Shown here: piece after piece, positions 1 to 12,938 of the stretch
Position numbering within the stretch: the stretch's first letter is position 1
Layout of the letters: every line of letters begins with the position of its first letter
Assembly (NCBI GenBank): GCA_029237695.1
Contig: CM055268.1
Span: 56,939,131 to 57,003,130 of the forward strand
DNA from: Conchocele bisecta
Lineage: Eukaryota > Mollusca > Bivalvia > Lucinida > Thyasiridae
Reading direction: 5' to 3'
DNA: 64,000 nt
Position numbers and translations under genes: made by a program
The notes under the pieces: model-generated
The model's input: only the letters and a program-made list of their open reading frames with translations
What the model was told of the DNA's origin: nothing
Database searches by the model: none

Positions 1-139
1 GCACCAAAAAAACAGATCACAAATACCGCTGACTTTCTAGGGTAGTCACTTTGAATTAGATAGATGGGATAAAATTTTGGATTGGAACACGGATACGTTT
101 GTCAACTATTTCGATTTTATTGCCGCATTGGTTAAGCAG

Positions 140-410
140 AGCGGTCCGCTGGTTTTGGACCGCAGAGCGCAGCGTAAAGCGGTCATTCTTTCGCAGTTTA
201 CAGAAACAAAGGAGCGTAAATTGCAATTAAAAGCGGAGCGCAGCGCGAACTGCGCTATAAGTATTGCAATTCCGCAACCAACTCTTTGGACCGCGGTCAC
301 ATGATTGCAGTCCGATTGCGGTCCGATTGCGGTCCAATTGCAATTAATGGGAACGCGAATTGCAATCCTGCGCTCCAGGAATTGCAATTCGCCTGGTAAG
401 AGAACCGCAG
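140..410. repeat. Short palindromic repeat cluster (CGGTCC / TTGCAATT)
   Basis: About ten copies in both orientations of the words TTGCAATT, GCGGTCC and GCGC(T/A)CC. The cluster has no coding sign and no clear outer ends. The flanks 1-139 and 411-1500 are AT-rich with nothing recognised. Confidence 0.5.
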
Positions 411-539
411 GCCACTCTGTACATGTAAGTGGTAGCAAATACAGATACAAATCAGTAGCCTACGTCCCTGGTGGCTACAATTATGTTCGCAGTAAATATG
501 CATGTGGTACAATACCAACACACTAAATACTAAAACATG

Positions 540-1500
540 GTTGGCCCAGTGTCACCATGATACGATATGCCAGGAGCCGCGTATATTTGGCACTACCCTA
601 ATCTGTAATAAGCTTATTTTTCTGAAAATTTCCAATTTGTATTTTTATGTTGATTTTCGAAACATTAAATTAAATTAAATTAATTTTATCCAGAATATGT
701 GTCCCAGTTAATGAGCCAACTGTTAATAAAAGTAACGTTTGCGGGCACAGCTAATATGAACAGGACCGTTTAGCACAATTAGTAAAGAGCGCACACATGC
801 GCCCCGGGTTCGATCCTCAATTTGTAAGTATATGTATATCTGATGGTGGTCGCCAGACAAGATAAGTTTTATTTATTTGAGTATTCCGGTTTCAACCCAA
901 ATTAAGAAACATACAGACGCATCCATCTACGCCGACTACAATTGTTCCCGCGTTTGTATTGTATAAATAATTATAAATAAATTTTTAAAGAAATATTAGT
1001 GATTTTGTGATGTGTTATCTAAAAATACCGGTCGTATGGTTATGTAGTTTCAAATGTCAGGGCACAAGTCGTCCATATATATCATGTCTATTATAAAAAT
1101 CATTTGCAACATGCCCATTTGTATAAAATATAATCGACAGAATCAGTACTTGTTTTCTTGCATGAAACCGAAAAAACAGACAAGTTTCTGAACCACTATG
1201 AAAACAACTACAATTCTGCTACGCATATCCAAAATTAAAATGTTTGTGAGCCTCAAATAGCATGCGTACGGTTATAAATAGGACAACTTATTGCAATGAC
1301 ACAACTATTTCGAGTATCAAAAGCCGATGTGACGTTGGTAAACTTAAGCGTAACTTTTGTTTTCACAGAGCGCGGCCCATATATATATATCGGACGAGTA
1401 TCCATGAGTGCATACGTACCAATTACGGAATGATAAATGGTGTTAGTTATATTGTCCGGCAGCAGGGTTTTGAATACCATATTTGTAAGTGGCAATTGTA
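540..1500. other. AT-rich intergenic stretch, nothing recognised
   Basis: No splice-flanked coding exon, no tandem repeat and no family shared with the rest of the window was found. Short open frames here have no recognisable protein pattern. Confidence 0.5.
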
Positions 1501-1544
1501 AGCTTGCCAAGCCTGCATCCTTGAGCGTTTTGATAACTCGGCAT

Positions 1545-2110
1545 TAATTCAAGATGGCCACCAAATAGTTATACTATGCTATATTGTTGCATCCACACCA
1601 GGTATTTAAGTAATTTAAGAGCGAATAATGGATTTGACAGATGGGCTACTTTAAAATGCGATTCAATAACCGTGGCATTGGAAAACAATCCAAGATGATC
1701 GCCAAATAAAACGATTTTACATTTAATTTACCCGCGCACGTCATATTGAAGTAAATAAGTAGACCAAGCATGTAGATATTGACAGTGACATACTCAATAA
1801 ACATGTTCAGTACATTTGATATGCAATACTACAATTGTGTCCATAACGAAAGTCCAATGCGGTCCCCAAATAAAAATGTATTACCAGATAATTTCAATAT
1901 AGTCTATTAATAAATACTCAGAGTAAACGGGTATATTAGTACGTTTTCATTAACGTAGCTATGTAATTAGATAACTCTGCCAATAGCCGACCACCTTGGA
2001 CCTCTGCTAATGGCAGAGTTATCGGTATGTAATTAGTTAACTATGTCAATAACATCGGTCCAAGTTGGCCGTCACATATACTAAAGTTATGGTACTACAA
2101 CCATAACAAC
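1545..2110 (+). repeat. Y-type modules, forward arm (degenerate)
   Basis: CAAGATGGCCACCAAAT at ~1549 and CAAGATGATCGCCAAAT at ~1689, with weaker copies near 1850 and 2065, recur about every 140-165 bp. The same words appear in reverse orientation at 2935-3110 and 5458-6300, so this looks like the left arm of an old, interrupted Y element. Confidence 0.5.
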
Positions 2111-2487
2111 ATACAATAATAATAAATAAATAAGGTAATATAAGTATGTTTGACAATCTTGATGTTCTGCTATGAATAAAGGTGTCGATACATAATCTAT
2201 GTTACTGAACACGCCACGAGTATACCTAAATTCAATACATGTACCCATTTGAACCAATAGGGGCGCTGTCAGAGTGCAATTTTATTATCCACTTATTATA
2301 ATATACACATGCAATTATATTTTTGTTCTCCGTTTGGATATGTTAGGTCTATGGTGGGTCGGTGGTTGTGTACATGTAGAGTTGTGTACATGTAAATGAA
2401 TAACCATTGTTTTATAATACATGCAATATAATTATCATAATGAAAACATGTCCAAGCGTATGTACACCAAGAAAGTTACAATGTGGT

Positions 2488-2909
2488 GTGTGTTTGTTTG
2501 TTTGTTTATTGGTGTTTAACGGCCTATCAACAGCTAATGTTATGTAAGGCCGGTCAAACAGATTGGATCCCATTTTAACCTGCTGCATTGATGGGGGGGG
2601 GGGGTGGGGGGGGGGTCCCAAAATCAGAACGGAATATTTATTTACGAGAAAAATATATTCAGCCCTGAAATTAGAATAACCTGACCTGGTGCCAGGTCCA
2701 TACCACACCAAAGTCACTTGGCCCCCTCCCGTAAAATAGGATTACGAATAATCGCAATATGTACGTAAGGGGTATAACCAGATTCAACTGTCACATGCAA
2801 AATTCCAAAGACGTATGTGAGGCCAAACCAGGTCTCCATTCGGAATTCCGGTAAGGATGAACACCGATCGTTAAATTACCCATCACATGCTCCCACCTGT
2901 CACCCACAA
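2488..2909 (-). mobile_element. R retroposon, near full length
   Basis: The plus strand reads from a GTTTGTTTATTGGTGTTTAA tail to CACCTGTCACCCAC, the reverse of the 36152-36560 copy whose target-site duplication defines the family. It contains a G-rich run at about 2593-2614. Confidence 0.75.
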
Positions 2910-2929
2910 TTCTATATTAATATTTTCAT

Positions 2930-3125
2930 ATTTGGCGGCCATCTTGGAATTATATTATTGACACGATCGTCTTATTTCACATAAAAATTACAGAAAACGT
3001 TTCAATAAACAAAATGGGGTCAGTAAACTAACAAGTGATGTGTGTAATACTTCAATGTGGCACGCGATTGCAATTATATGTAAATTGGTTACGTTTGGTG
3101 GCCATATTGGATTGATCAACATGGC
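2930..3125 (-). repeat. Y-type modules, reverse arm fragment
   Basis: GGCGGCCATCTTGGA at ~2935 and GGTGGCCATATTGGAT at ~3098, 163 bp apart, lie just before a satellite-type insertion. Confidence 0.5.
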
Positions 3126-4010
3126 ACAGTTATTGTACATATTGTTTGTGGCATGGTTGTTCGTCTGTCCGTTCGTTCGTCCGTACGTCCGTCACACAAT
3201 TTGTGTTGCGCGTTTTTCCAAAAGTATTTGAGTTATAGTCGCGAAATTTTACAGGCATATTTTTCATCATGTGAAGTTGCGCACGTGGAGTTTTCGATGC
3301 GGATTCATCCCGTATTCGCAGAGTTATGGCCCTTGACTTGGTGAAAAGTGGCGATTTTCAACTTGTGTCGCACATAACTGAACAAACTATTTGAGATACA
3401 GTCATGAAACCTTATAGGGATATTTGTCATCATTTGAAGTTGCGCACCTGGTGTTTTAGATGCTGATTCATCCAGTGTTCGTAGAGTTATGGTCCTTGAC
3501 TTAGTGAAAAGTGCCGATTTTCAACTTGTGTCGCACATAACTTAAACACTATTTGAGCTGCAGTCATGAAATATTATGGGAATGTTTATGAACATGTGGA
3601 GTTGTGCATCTGGTGATTTTGATACGGATTCATAGAGCATGTGCGAAGTTATGGCCATTGACTTAGTGAAAAGTGTCGATTTTCAACTTGTGTCGCACAT
3701 AACTGAAACACTAGTTGAGCTACAGTCATGAAACATTATAGGAATATTTATGAACATGTGGAGTTGTGCATCTGGTGATTTTGATGCGGATTCATAGAGT
3801 ATGGGCGGAGTTATGGCCAATGACTTGCTGATTTTTAACTTGTGTCGCCGGTAACTATATAGCAATGTTAATCAGCATTTGTAGATGTGCACCTGGGGTT
3901 TTGTTTGCGGAATCATCCAGTAAGGATGGAGTTACTACCATTGACTTGAGACAATTGGCAATTTTGTCCATCACAAATTCACCACAAATTTGTGTCACGC
4001 GTATTTCCAA
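3125..4010 (+). repeat. 155-160 bp tandem satellite element with CCGT-rich start
   Basis: After a CGTCCGTACGTCCGTC leader (~3163-3192), about four units follow. Each has GTGTCGCACATAACT, CAGTCATGAAACATTAT, GTGGAGTTGTGCATCTGG and GAGTTATGG(C/T)C(C/A)TTGACTT. Units begin near 3215, 3367, 3529, 3685 and 3840. Leader and layout resemble the G family, but the units differ. Confidence 0.8.
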
Positions 4011-4487
4011 AAGTGTTGGAGTTAGAGTTGCCTAATAAATCCAGTAATCGGGTTTAATTTACTTAACTAGCTGGTGTGGATGCAACAATATGCCATTACT
4101 ATTTGGAGACCATCTTTGATTTATGCAGTGTTGTCAAAGCGCCCAAGGCCGCGAGTTTGTCATCAGCGGGGTTCCAAGACTAGAAAATCTAGATTTGCAC
4201 AATCAGTAATAATAAATATGGCATTACCAACTAGGTTAAGCCAAATACAAGTGTTTGAATGCCATACTAATATATTGAGTAACGATTAGTAAGGTGTTAT
4301 TTAAGTGAAACGTCAGCTTGCCATATTTACGTCATATTGAGAATACCTGGGTGTACATGTAATATATTACGTATGTGTTGAAGTTTATGTGATTTTCCAC
4401 GACACTAATGGTTGTACAGTCATGTAAATGCATTTGCGACCACCGTATGCCCAGATCTGGATGTACATCTGATTATGGTTCAGACTT

Positions 4488-4711
4488 TTAACCCGTGCAC
4501 GCCTAAGTAACTTGGAATAGATTTTGATGTGTTCATTGCCCGACTAATCCATAATCACAAAATGATTTTCAGACTAGTCCATATATGAAGAGGGGGAGGG
4601 GGGGGGGGGGGGTTAAGCTAAAAAATATGGAAATTACTTGCGAAATGTACAGATCCTGATGTGACGGCCAATACCATTATATGCACAGGTATGTGCTGTT
4701 GAAAGAGTTAA
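4488..4711. mobile_element. T2 MITE (TTAA ends)
   Basis: TTAACCCGTGCACGCCTAAG at the left and GTGTTGAAAG-type sequence (CTGTTGAAAGAGTTAA) at the right, with the TTAA duplicated. The body resembles 39520-39768 and 47849-48096 but has a G-run insertion at 4592-4610. Its right TTAA is also the left TTAA of the next element. Confidence 0.65.
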
Positions 4712-5130
4712 AGATACATGTCCACTCAGTAGGCACACATGTCAGGTTATATTATAGGGAGACATGATAGTTTTGTATATTTTGTAAATATGACATTTTC
4801 TGGCAAAATAAACATTCATTCACCATTACCCCACGTATGATTGACAGTATTATTCATTTTATAGCGGACGTAAATGTCCACACCGATATCAGGGGCGATA
4901 ACCGAGTTTCCTTAAAATGTTAACGGACGTTACTATTTATTCTCTGTATTTATTTTTTGACGTGCAATGAACATATATTATAATCGGTCGAAAATATAAA
5001 AAATAATGTAGGTGACACATTTATTTAAATAATTAAAAAATATCATGCCTCATTTGCATATGAAAATAGCCTGATACCACCGCGCGTCACTATCAGTAAA
5101 ATAAACATTACTAAATGATTATATATGTAT
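4708..5130 (+). mobile_element. T3 MITE
   Basis: Starts TTAAAGATACATGTCCACTC and matches the complete T3 element at 10564-10997 in reverse. Shared words include CACGTATGATTGACA, GATATCAGGGGCGATAACCG and CGCGCGTCACTATCAG. The right end (GCGGGCACTGGTA) is degraded. Confidence 0.7.
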
Positions 5131-5450
5131 AGCGGGCACTGGTAATTTTTACAATTGATGGAATAGTGACACTATTATACACTTTTTTCATTCCTATAGA
5201 GAACATTTTGTTCAGTGGGAGTCCTTAGTTGCTATGGGAATAACGCTAATGGGTCCGTGGAAATATATAGATGTGTTCTCTATTTGTACTAGCCAGGTTA
5301 GCCAATACTTGTTGAGCATTGAAGCGTTTGGAACCAATGGTATGAAAGAAAACCTCTGCTATTCATTCAAATTAGGAAGTCATTAAAGTCTACTGTAAAG
5401 TTCCACACTACATCTTCTAGCCAACGCCCACTATATAAGTTATAATTACA
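5130..5450. other. Intergenic, nothing recognised
   Basis: AT-rich sequence between a T3 copy and Y modules; no family or exon found. Confidence 0.4.
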
Positions 5451-5454
5451 TAAT

Positions 5455-6310
5455 TTGGTAGCCATATTTGATTTGGTGTCAGAATATTTTCAGCATGAAT
5501 GTTGATGTGGAATGGCAAGACAAGAAGGCTTTCCAAAATAAACTGAATAAGCCAACGTTTATAACCAAGTGTACTATTTATAAGTATATGATTTGATTAC
5601 TAGTAGAATGTACTATATTATTATCCGGCGCCCATTTCTGTCATTGAACGTTGTCTAATGGTGTATATTAAGTTAAGAAAACAAATGATCATATTGACTT
5701 AATACCAGTATTTAGTATAATTACATTCTTAGATGTGACATCCGAGTGTAATTATATAAGCTAATTGCTACAATAATATTAAAATAGTTGGCGGCCATCT
5801 TAGACTAATGCTGTTGAAACAATGCTCGAATTGCGTACCTAAGGTACTAAAATCATTGTGTATCGAAATACAATATTCATTTGCTCTGATAAAGGGTCTG
5901 AGTGCAATTATATATGTTTTTTATGTAGAGATACGATTGCACGTATAATGTAATATATTTATAATTGGCGGTCATTTTTGGAGTTCTGCTATTTAGACTA
6001 TTATTCAATTTCACAGCAAAGTTACAAAAATAAACATTCATTGTTTCAATAAACCCAAGCTTATAACAACCATACTCTTTGTTGTGACGAACTAATGAAA
6101 TTACGTCAAATGGTCACATTTGGCGGCCATCTTGGATTTTTCCCATAGTGCAGTTAAGGAATTGAAGCTAACGTTGCTAATTTTCATCACTTTGTCAAAT
6201 ACACCCAGTTTACGCTCTTAAGTTGCTCAATTTCCTCATGTTAATGAAACAATATGGCACTATATGACACACTATATTTATTTGACAGCCATCTTGAATT
6301 TGTGCAAATG
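5455..6310 (-). repeat. Y-type modules, reverse arm
   Basis: GCCATCTTG-type cores at about 5458, 5627, 5791, 5967, 6122 and 6286, spaced 155-176 bp, each followed by AT-rich sequence. They are the reverse complement of the forward modules at 1545-2110. Confidence 0.6.
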
Positions 6311-6477
6311 TCTTAAAACGATCAAGGGTGACAGCTTGAAGGTCTGGACATGCAAAGTCAGTAATAAAAAAAACATGTTATTCAAAACAAGGTAAAGCCC
6401 CAAATCGGCCTTTGGCTGCCGGACTATATTCAACTATGGCTGAAAGAAAAAATGGCGGTAATTATGCTGCATTTTCA

Positions 6478-6862
6478 TTGGCTACCCATTGTCGTGGGAA
6501 AGAGATGCTATGCCGTGGTAACGAGATGCTATTTCGTGGGAACGACATGGCTAACTCGTGGTAACGAGATCCTATCTCGTGGGAACGAGATGCTATGTCG
6601 TGGTAACGAGATGCTATGTCGTGGTAACGAGATGCTGTCTCGTGGGAACGACATAGTTAACTCGTGGTAACGAGATCCTATTTCGTGGGAACGGGATCCT
6701 GTCTCGGTGGGAACGAGATGCTATTTCGAGGGAACGAGATTCTATGTCGTGGGAACGACATAGCTAAGTCGTGGTAACGAGATGGTATCTCGTGGAAACG
6801 AGACACTATGTCGTGGTAACGAGATGCTATGTCGTGTTAACGAGATGCTATGTCATAGAAAC
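6478..6862. repeat. ~21-bp tandem array (TCGTGG(G/T)AACGAGATGCTA)
   Basis: About 18 units of TCGTGG(G/T)AACGA(G/C)AT with a variable four- to five-base linker. CTCGTGG and AACGAG make each unit partly self-complementary. There are no CRISPR-style unique spacers. Confidence 0.85.
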
Positions 6863-7459
6863 CAAATTGTGCATGTCCTTTTTAAGCTGCCGTACGTACG
6901 TCCTAATGTTGAATATCTCTATAACCGGATCATGACCAAACTTCACGAATAGCTTCCTGACATATTGAATATCTCGTGATCCATTAATCGGGTCATCACA
7001 AATCTTAATAAATAGCTTTGTCACATTGACGGCTGTCCATCCAGTGTCATTCAGGTGACCGTAACCATGGTGATCTTGACATTGGTGTCCGAATGTTGAA
7101 TATCTGTGTAGCCGGATCATGACCAAACTACATCAATAGCTTGCTCACATTCATGGCTATACATCTTGTGATATTCGTGTGACTTTTACCTTCACGTTGG
7201 TGACCTTGACCTTCATATCAAACAATTTTGGATGTACATCCCAATAGTATATGTCTCTTGATCAGTTAGTCGGATCATCTCCAAACTTCATCAATATATT
7301 CGTCACATAGTCAGATGTTCGCCAAACTCAAAAAATAATGCTCATGCATATAGCATATTATACATTACCAACATTTGGCCAAATGTAGCAGAATGGAGAC
7401 CTTGGATCACTGAGTCTCTTATTAACACGGTCACCCAGTAACCAGATCACGCTCATTCA

Positions 7460-8321
7460 AGGTGCACGTGGGTGGCAGGTGGGAGCATGTGATGGGTAAT
7501 TTATTCTTACCGGAATCCCGACTTAAAGTCCCGGAATTGGCCTACATTTCAGGGCTGAATATATTTTTTGTAAATATTCCGTTCTGATTTTGGGATTTTC
7601 CCCCAATGCAGCAGGTTGAATACGAAATCAGGCGAACACGATGGCGTAAATTAATAACATTTGCCTGGATTGGATAGTGGAGGGGGCATTTAGTGTAACC
7701 CTTGCCCGTCACCATCCTTGTAACTCGTAAAACTTTTAAACTGTACTAGCTACAAACCTTAAACTTGGTATGTAGCTTCCTTATGATGATGATTTATGCG
7801 AAAAGCTCAATTCAATTTTTGATTCGACCCCCGGGTCATGGATTATCTCCCCCTTTACGAATTTGGCAATTTTGCCTTGTAACTCATAAAACTTTTAAAC
7901 TGTAATAGCTACAGACCTGAAACTTGGTATGTAGCTTCCTTATGATGATTATATGCGGAAATTTGGATTTTTAATTCGACCCCCGGGTCATGGATTATCT
8001 TCCCCTTTTCAACTTAGAGTTTTACTTTGTTTACTATCAAAGTGGTAGGTGGGGCATCCGTGTTCAACGAACACATTTTCCAGTTCTCTTTGACTCTTTG
8101 TTACCTGGTAGTTGAATTGGGGTATTACCCATTATAAAAGTATTAAGATTAGTGCTGATCCTACTGCTTTTGGGAGGGGGCCAAGTGATTCTGGTGTGGC
8201 GAGGACCTGGCAGCAGATCAGCATTATTCTGATTTCAGGGCTGAATATATAGTTTTTTTATTCTAATTATTCAGTTTTTATTATTTGATCCCCACCCCCC
8301 CCCCCCCATTTGTACAGGTAC
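7460..8321 (+). mobile_element. R retroposon pieces interrupted by a G-type element
   Basis: GTGGGTGGCAGGTGGGAGCA at ~7468 is the R 5' end. R continues to the CCAATGCAGCAGG region at ~7610. A G-type block (GATAGTGGAGGGGGCATT to GGTGGGGCATCCGTGTTC, ~7670-8085) follows, then a second R-like tail from ~8090. That tail is cut at 8321 by the 6-kb insertion and resumes at 14358. Confidence 0.6.
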
Positions 8322-8847
8322 CATGCCCGTATCCAGGGTGGGTGCGTTGGGTGCGTCCGCACCCAACTTTTTCGGACAAGCCAAGATTGGTTTTGCTCAT
8401 GAACACACAATCACGTTATCTGGAGCACACCGTTAATTACGCCATATAAATACAGCAATTTATTATATACCTATCAAAGATATGTGGTGAATTCATTACA
8501 CGTATTATTCAGCCAGATAAGACACGCAGATTGAAATTCCGTATTCCACTCAGTGGCTTTCTGAATCCATATTACACTCTGTTCTCTTTCTGATTTGCCA
8601 GAACTACTTGTCATCAGGAAAGTTCGGGAAATCATAATGATGTCCTTCAAATGAGAATAACCCCTTGAGAGCTAGTAATTTTCACTTAAAATGCATGCTG
8701 TCAACGGACAATGCACTCGATGCCGTCAAAGCACTGCGCAGAAAATAATTACAACTTTGTAATCCAATTATACGATTTTTCAATGCAATATATGTGTTTT
8801 AAATGTTTGACTGGTATATAATAAACGCAATATTAGTACAGTAACTT

Positions 8848-8985
8848 GATCCTTGGACCGGAAAGCTCTCGTTGGTCTTGGGCAGATCAGCTGATCAACT
8901 CGACTGCGTCTCGTTGATCCAGCTGATCTGCCTAATACCAACTCCAGCTTTCACCGCCCAATGATCAAGTTATTTACTAATATTA
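8848..8985. repeat. Imperfect hairpin repeat
   Basis: GGTCTTGGGCAGATCAGCTG and its near reverse complement (CAGCTGATCTGCCTAATACC) flank ATCAACTCGACTGCG. The outer parts (AACTTGATCCTTGG, CAATGATCAAGTT) also pair. Confidence 0.7.
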
Positions 8986-9053
8986 TATATGTATAGCGAC
9001 GTCAGTGTGAATAACAAAATGTAACAAATATTCAAACTGAACTATTTGGGACC

Positions 9054-9152
9054 TGACCGCGTGGGAAGCAAGTCAAAACGGCCCCTGGTCACAACGGCCC
9101 GGATTTGGTCAAAACGGCCCCAAAGTTTTGGGGATTTGGTCAAAACGGCCCC
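9054..9152 (+). repeat. Subterminal array of GGTCAAAACGGCCCC units
   Basis: Four units of (G/A)GTCAAAACGGCCCC within 100 bp. An inverted counterpart lies at 13917-14035. Confidence 0.8.
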
Positions 9153-9182
9153 TACTACAACAATTATATATTTTGTTTTCTA

Positions 9183-9184
9183 TA

Positions 9185-9229
<45 letters not shown>
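9183..9229. repeat. (AT)n microsatellite
   Basis: About 23 AT dinucleotides in a row. Confidence 0.95.
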
Positions 9230-9230
<1 letters not shown>

Positions 9231-9239
9231 TTAATATTC

Positions 9240-10560
9240 ATCTAAAATAACAATAATAAATGACCTTCTATTATGAATATTGATGAAAACGAACTGTAAT
9301 ATGCATGCAATATATTGTTTTTACATAGGGTAGCCTATGTATTGGAATCGCGTCGGACAGTTAGCCACGCCCCAGACCCCCCTCGATGGGCACGTCCGTA
9401 GTGATATCTTGGAATAACCATAACAACAAAATGCATTGTGTTACTCAACGTTTAACTGGCATACGCAACCGGTAATTGAAAATAATATTATGAAAAACTA
9501 CTTGCACTGCACAATATCAACAACGGATGTTCTACGTACAAAAATACATTGGATTATTTTCTTGCGCGTGATTTGCCCCCATTTGCGGTCATCGCTAAGT
9601 TTAGTAACAGAGTTAACTCCCCTCCGAATACTCTCCGAAACAAGCGACGCGTTTAACACACAAACTACATCAAGTTTGACCTTCCGACAGACTATTTTTA
9701 AACTCACCCAACACCTGTGCGAAACAAAACTCGCACGTGTAGGTCTAATTGATGTTTAATCCTCATTCTCTCTCTCTATCGATGGATTTACAGTGGATTT
9801 TAGTGACATTCCTGAATTCGGCCTGATTGACATTTGTCTATGGTGGCCAATACACGCCAACATGAGTGTCAATTATACGTTCAGGGAAGGGGGTCAATAA
9901 GTCAGTACTTAAGGTGATAACTTACAGTCAGGGAACAAATTAATGACAGTATAACACATCCAGCGTATATTAATACCCATATTAATGCAAGTACTGAAAT
10001 ACGACAAAAAAAATCTAACAAGTTTGGGCTTCCATACATTGAAAATGTTGTCACCGGTTTCCCCAATGACGTCATTTGTATGTTTTAATATACTCGATCC
10101 GGGGTCAACTATTTCATTCACAAAACAGAAGTAAACTTGGCGATGTACCGATAAGGCATTTTCAGGCGCGACACCGCTTCCGTGGCGGAATTATTGCTCT
10201 TCAATCAGTTTTCAATATATCTATAATGATCATAGATATCTGGAATCTGTATACTTGAATTGATGATGTCTTGTATATGTGTTACCGTATCTTTCTGATA
10301 TTGCTATGCATAATCTGTAATGTTGTTGAATGTTTTGGTACATACTGTAGCAGTGCATACTGTATTTCAAGTTGTGCCATATCAATAGTTTACCCCTTAA
10401 CCATTAAAACGCTGAAAAATAAAATTGCCGTCTGCTCATTTTGTATATTTTAATCTCTTTAAAAACCTGTTTTGGCAGCGCAGTAGAATCGTCTCAGTAT
10501 GTTTTTGAGGAGAAAATATAAAAATATTTAAAACAGCAGACGACAATTGTCGTTTCCAGC
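9240..10560. other. Interior of the 6-kb insertion, no gene recognised
   Basis: Several open frames of 60-107 codons occur, but none has a recognisable domain, codon pattern or splice context. 10380-10560 has degenerate T1-like words (GCCGTCTGCTCATTTTG, CAGCAGACGACAATTGTCG). Confidence 0.4.
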
Positions 10561-10563
10561 GCT

Positions 10564-10997
10564 TTAAAGGTACATGCCCACTCAGTAAGCCCAAAATGTC
10601 ATTTATAGCAATTAAATAAGTGTATAACTGATAGTGACGCGCGGTGGTATCAGGCTATTTTCATATGCAAATGAGGCATGATATTTTTTAATTATTTATA
10701 CTAAAGAAATGCGTCACCTGAAACAAATAATATTATCGACAGATTTTAAAGTATGATCATTGCACATCATAACATAAATACAGAGATTAAATAGTAATGT
10801 CCGTTAACATTTTAAGCAAACACGGTTATCGCCCCTGATATCAGTGTGTAAATTTACGTCTGATATAAAATGTATAATAATGCCAATCAGTACGTGGGAT
10901 AATGGCGCATGAATGTTTATTTTGCCAGGAAATGTCTCAGATGATGTCTCTGATGTAAAGAACATTTTGTACCTACTGAGTGGGCATGTACCTTTAA
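10564..10997 (-). mobile_element. T3 MITE, complete with TTAA target sites
   Basis: Both ends are TTAA followed inward by AGGTACATGCCCACTCAGTA, a 20-bp perfect terminal inverted repeat. TTAA target duplication with a short non-coding body fits a non-autonomous piggyBac- or Kolobok-type element; the assignment is inference. Confidence 0.85.
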
Positions 10998-11010
10998 GGG
11001 TGCAACACCA

Positions 11011-11035
11011 ACAATCAATCAATCAATCAATCAAT
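11011..11035. repeat. (AATC)n microsatellite
   Basis: Six uninterrupted AATC units just after the T3 element. Confidence 0.9.
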
Positions 11036-11229
11036 CTAGTTTAATCTTGTAGTACCCTATGTTCAGTACTTTCAGTACTTTGATTATATCTGTGTATGGA
11101 TTGTATATCTTGTCAATTACCATGGATGTTTTTCACACCTTTATGTAGACAAAAGACCATTATCTAATACCTTGTATTTTAGTGGGGATACAACACAATT
11201 AATAACAACTCGTTATAGCCGATAATAAT

Positions 11230-12290
11230 AGTATTTTATAGATTTGAATAAATACAGCACATGTGGATTATAACACGTTAGCGAACAGTGTAGTCCTTGA
11301 TCAGACTGCGAATTCAGTTATGTGCTGGCTGGCTATATTGCAACAATTAAAGTACATATTTTATCATACAGTATGGCTATGAAAACAAATATATGTGACG
11401 TGCCAAGCGAAAACCTCCCTTATCGGCTGATTCGGACCTCGGCCTGGCTGATTCGGACCTTATTTTTCTGGCCGATTCGGACCATGCGTTTGGCTGATTG
11501 TGACCACTCTTTGGCTGATTCGGACCATCTGTTTTTTGGCTGATTCGGACCAATTGTTTGACGGATTCGGATGTTAGATAGTTAACAAAATACATAGTTT
11601 GAAAGCATATATACAGACGCTATAGTCTGGATAGATTTTAGTAATTAAATAGTTATTTACGGTGTTCTCGACGTGTTTGCGTACTGATTTATCTGCAGAA
11701 CAAGTACAATGCATCTACGCTGGCTACAAATACACTAACGTTGTGTTATCATCTGATCCAATTATTCCGCGTTTTGAAAGACGTGAACACAGTGTGGCAA
11801 ACTGATCAGGACCACTCAATTATCTGATCATTAACACATAAACTATTATGGTTTGGAATATAAGAATGAAATCATGTATATGTGGAACCAGTGTAGCTCC
11901 AGATCAGCGAGCGCATACATGTACACAACCGGGTCAGGGTCTACACATGTTGCAATCCCATACAACATTGCACTATGTCTGTGCGAGTATGTCATTCATG
12001 AAGAACAATGATCTACATCACGTTTCACCCATAAACCATTGCGGTATTTCGTACAAGTACAATAATGGATTCATATTTATGTGCAATCATTGTAGCAACA
12101 TATCAGCGAGCACATGTGTGCAGTCTGATCAGTGTGCTACGCTGTTTGCCATTCTATACTACCTTACGTACGTTATGCTTGTGCTTTCAGCCAATACACC
12201 ATTGTGGTACTACATACAATAATGAGTTCACATTTATGTACAAGCAGTGTAGCCCATGCTCACTTGCTCAAATTTGAAATCAGAAGCACC
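11230..12290. repeat. Degenerate D-family fragments
   Basis: Words such as GCGAACAGTGTAGTCC, CCAGTGTAGCTCCAGATCAG and CATTGTAGCAACATATCAG recur at about 11283, 11889, 12093 and 12245, spaced ~150-200 bp. They are old relatives of the D MITE and have no clear ends. Confidence 0.4.
11420..11575 (+). repeat. Tandem GGCTGATTCGGACC units
   Basis: Seven units of (T/G)GGCTGATTCGGACC separated by 6-18 bases. Confidence 0.85.
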
Positions 12291-12632
12291 GAAAGAAAAA
12301 CGTTTAAAACTTGTGTATCGTATATGTACTTAATTACACGACGTACACTATACTCATAGTAGAAACAACGTACATTTTTATAGTCGTCTCATAATCACTA
12401 TGATCACATTTTTGCCAGACACATTTTAGTGCAATAGTTTTACTTTCTGGTAGCTTAATTATCAGTGATCGTTTTGACCGGACTGCGGAAATTTACACTG
12501 TTCGCAAAGTGAATAATCCCCATTTTAAACCGACGAGCCATATTATGTTCGGTATGACAATTTGTAATAAATACTTTTGAAAACAATCACATGGCTTGGA
12601 TATCTGGGAGAGACAGGTTCCACCACGGATTT

Positions 12633-12938
12633 GGTAATATTTTAATCACCAAGATAAGAATCCGCAAATGGCCATTTCAACTGTTTTGGCACTTACATGT
12701 AGTTCGATATTGCAGATCAAAGGGAAGCATTCGCCCTATATTTTAATCACCAAGATAAGAATCCGCAAATGGCCATTTCAACTGTTTTTGGCACTTACAT
12801 AGTTCGATATGCAGATCAAAGGGAAGCATTCGCCCTATATTTTAATCACCAAGATAAGAATCCGCAAATGGCCATTTCAACTGTTTTGGCACTTACATGT
12901 AGTTCGATATTGCAGATCAAAGGGAAGCATTCGCCCTT
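12633..12938 (+). repeat. ~100-bp tandem triplication
   Basis: Three consecutive units run from ATTTTAATCACCAAGATAAG to GAAGCATTCGCCCT, starting near 12637, 12740 and 12838. The middle unit has a few small indels; otherwise they are nearly identical. Confidence 0.9.

Noticed and set aside
6478..6862. CRISPR-like array
   Set aside because: Units of ~21 bp follow each other with only 4-5 variable bases between; there are no unique spacers and the DNA is eukaryotic. It is a simple satellite.
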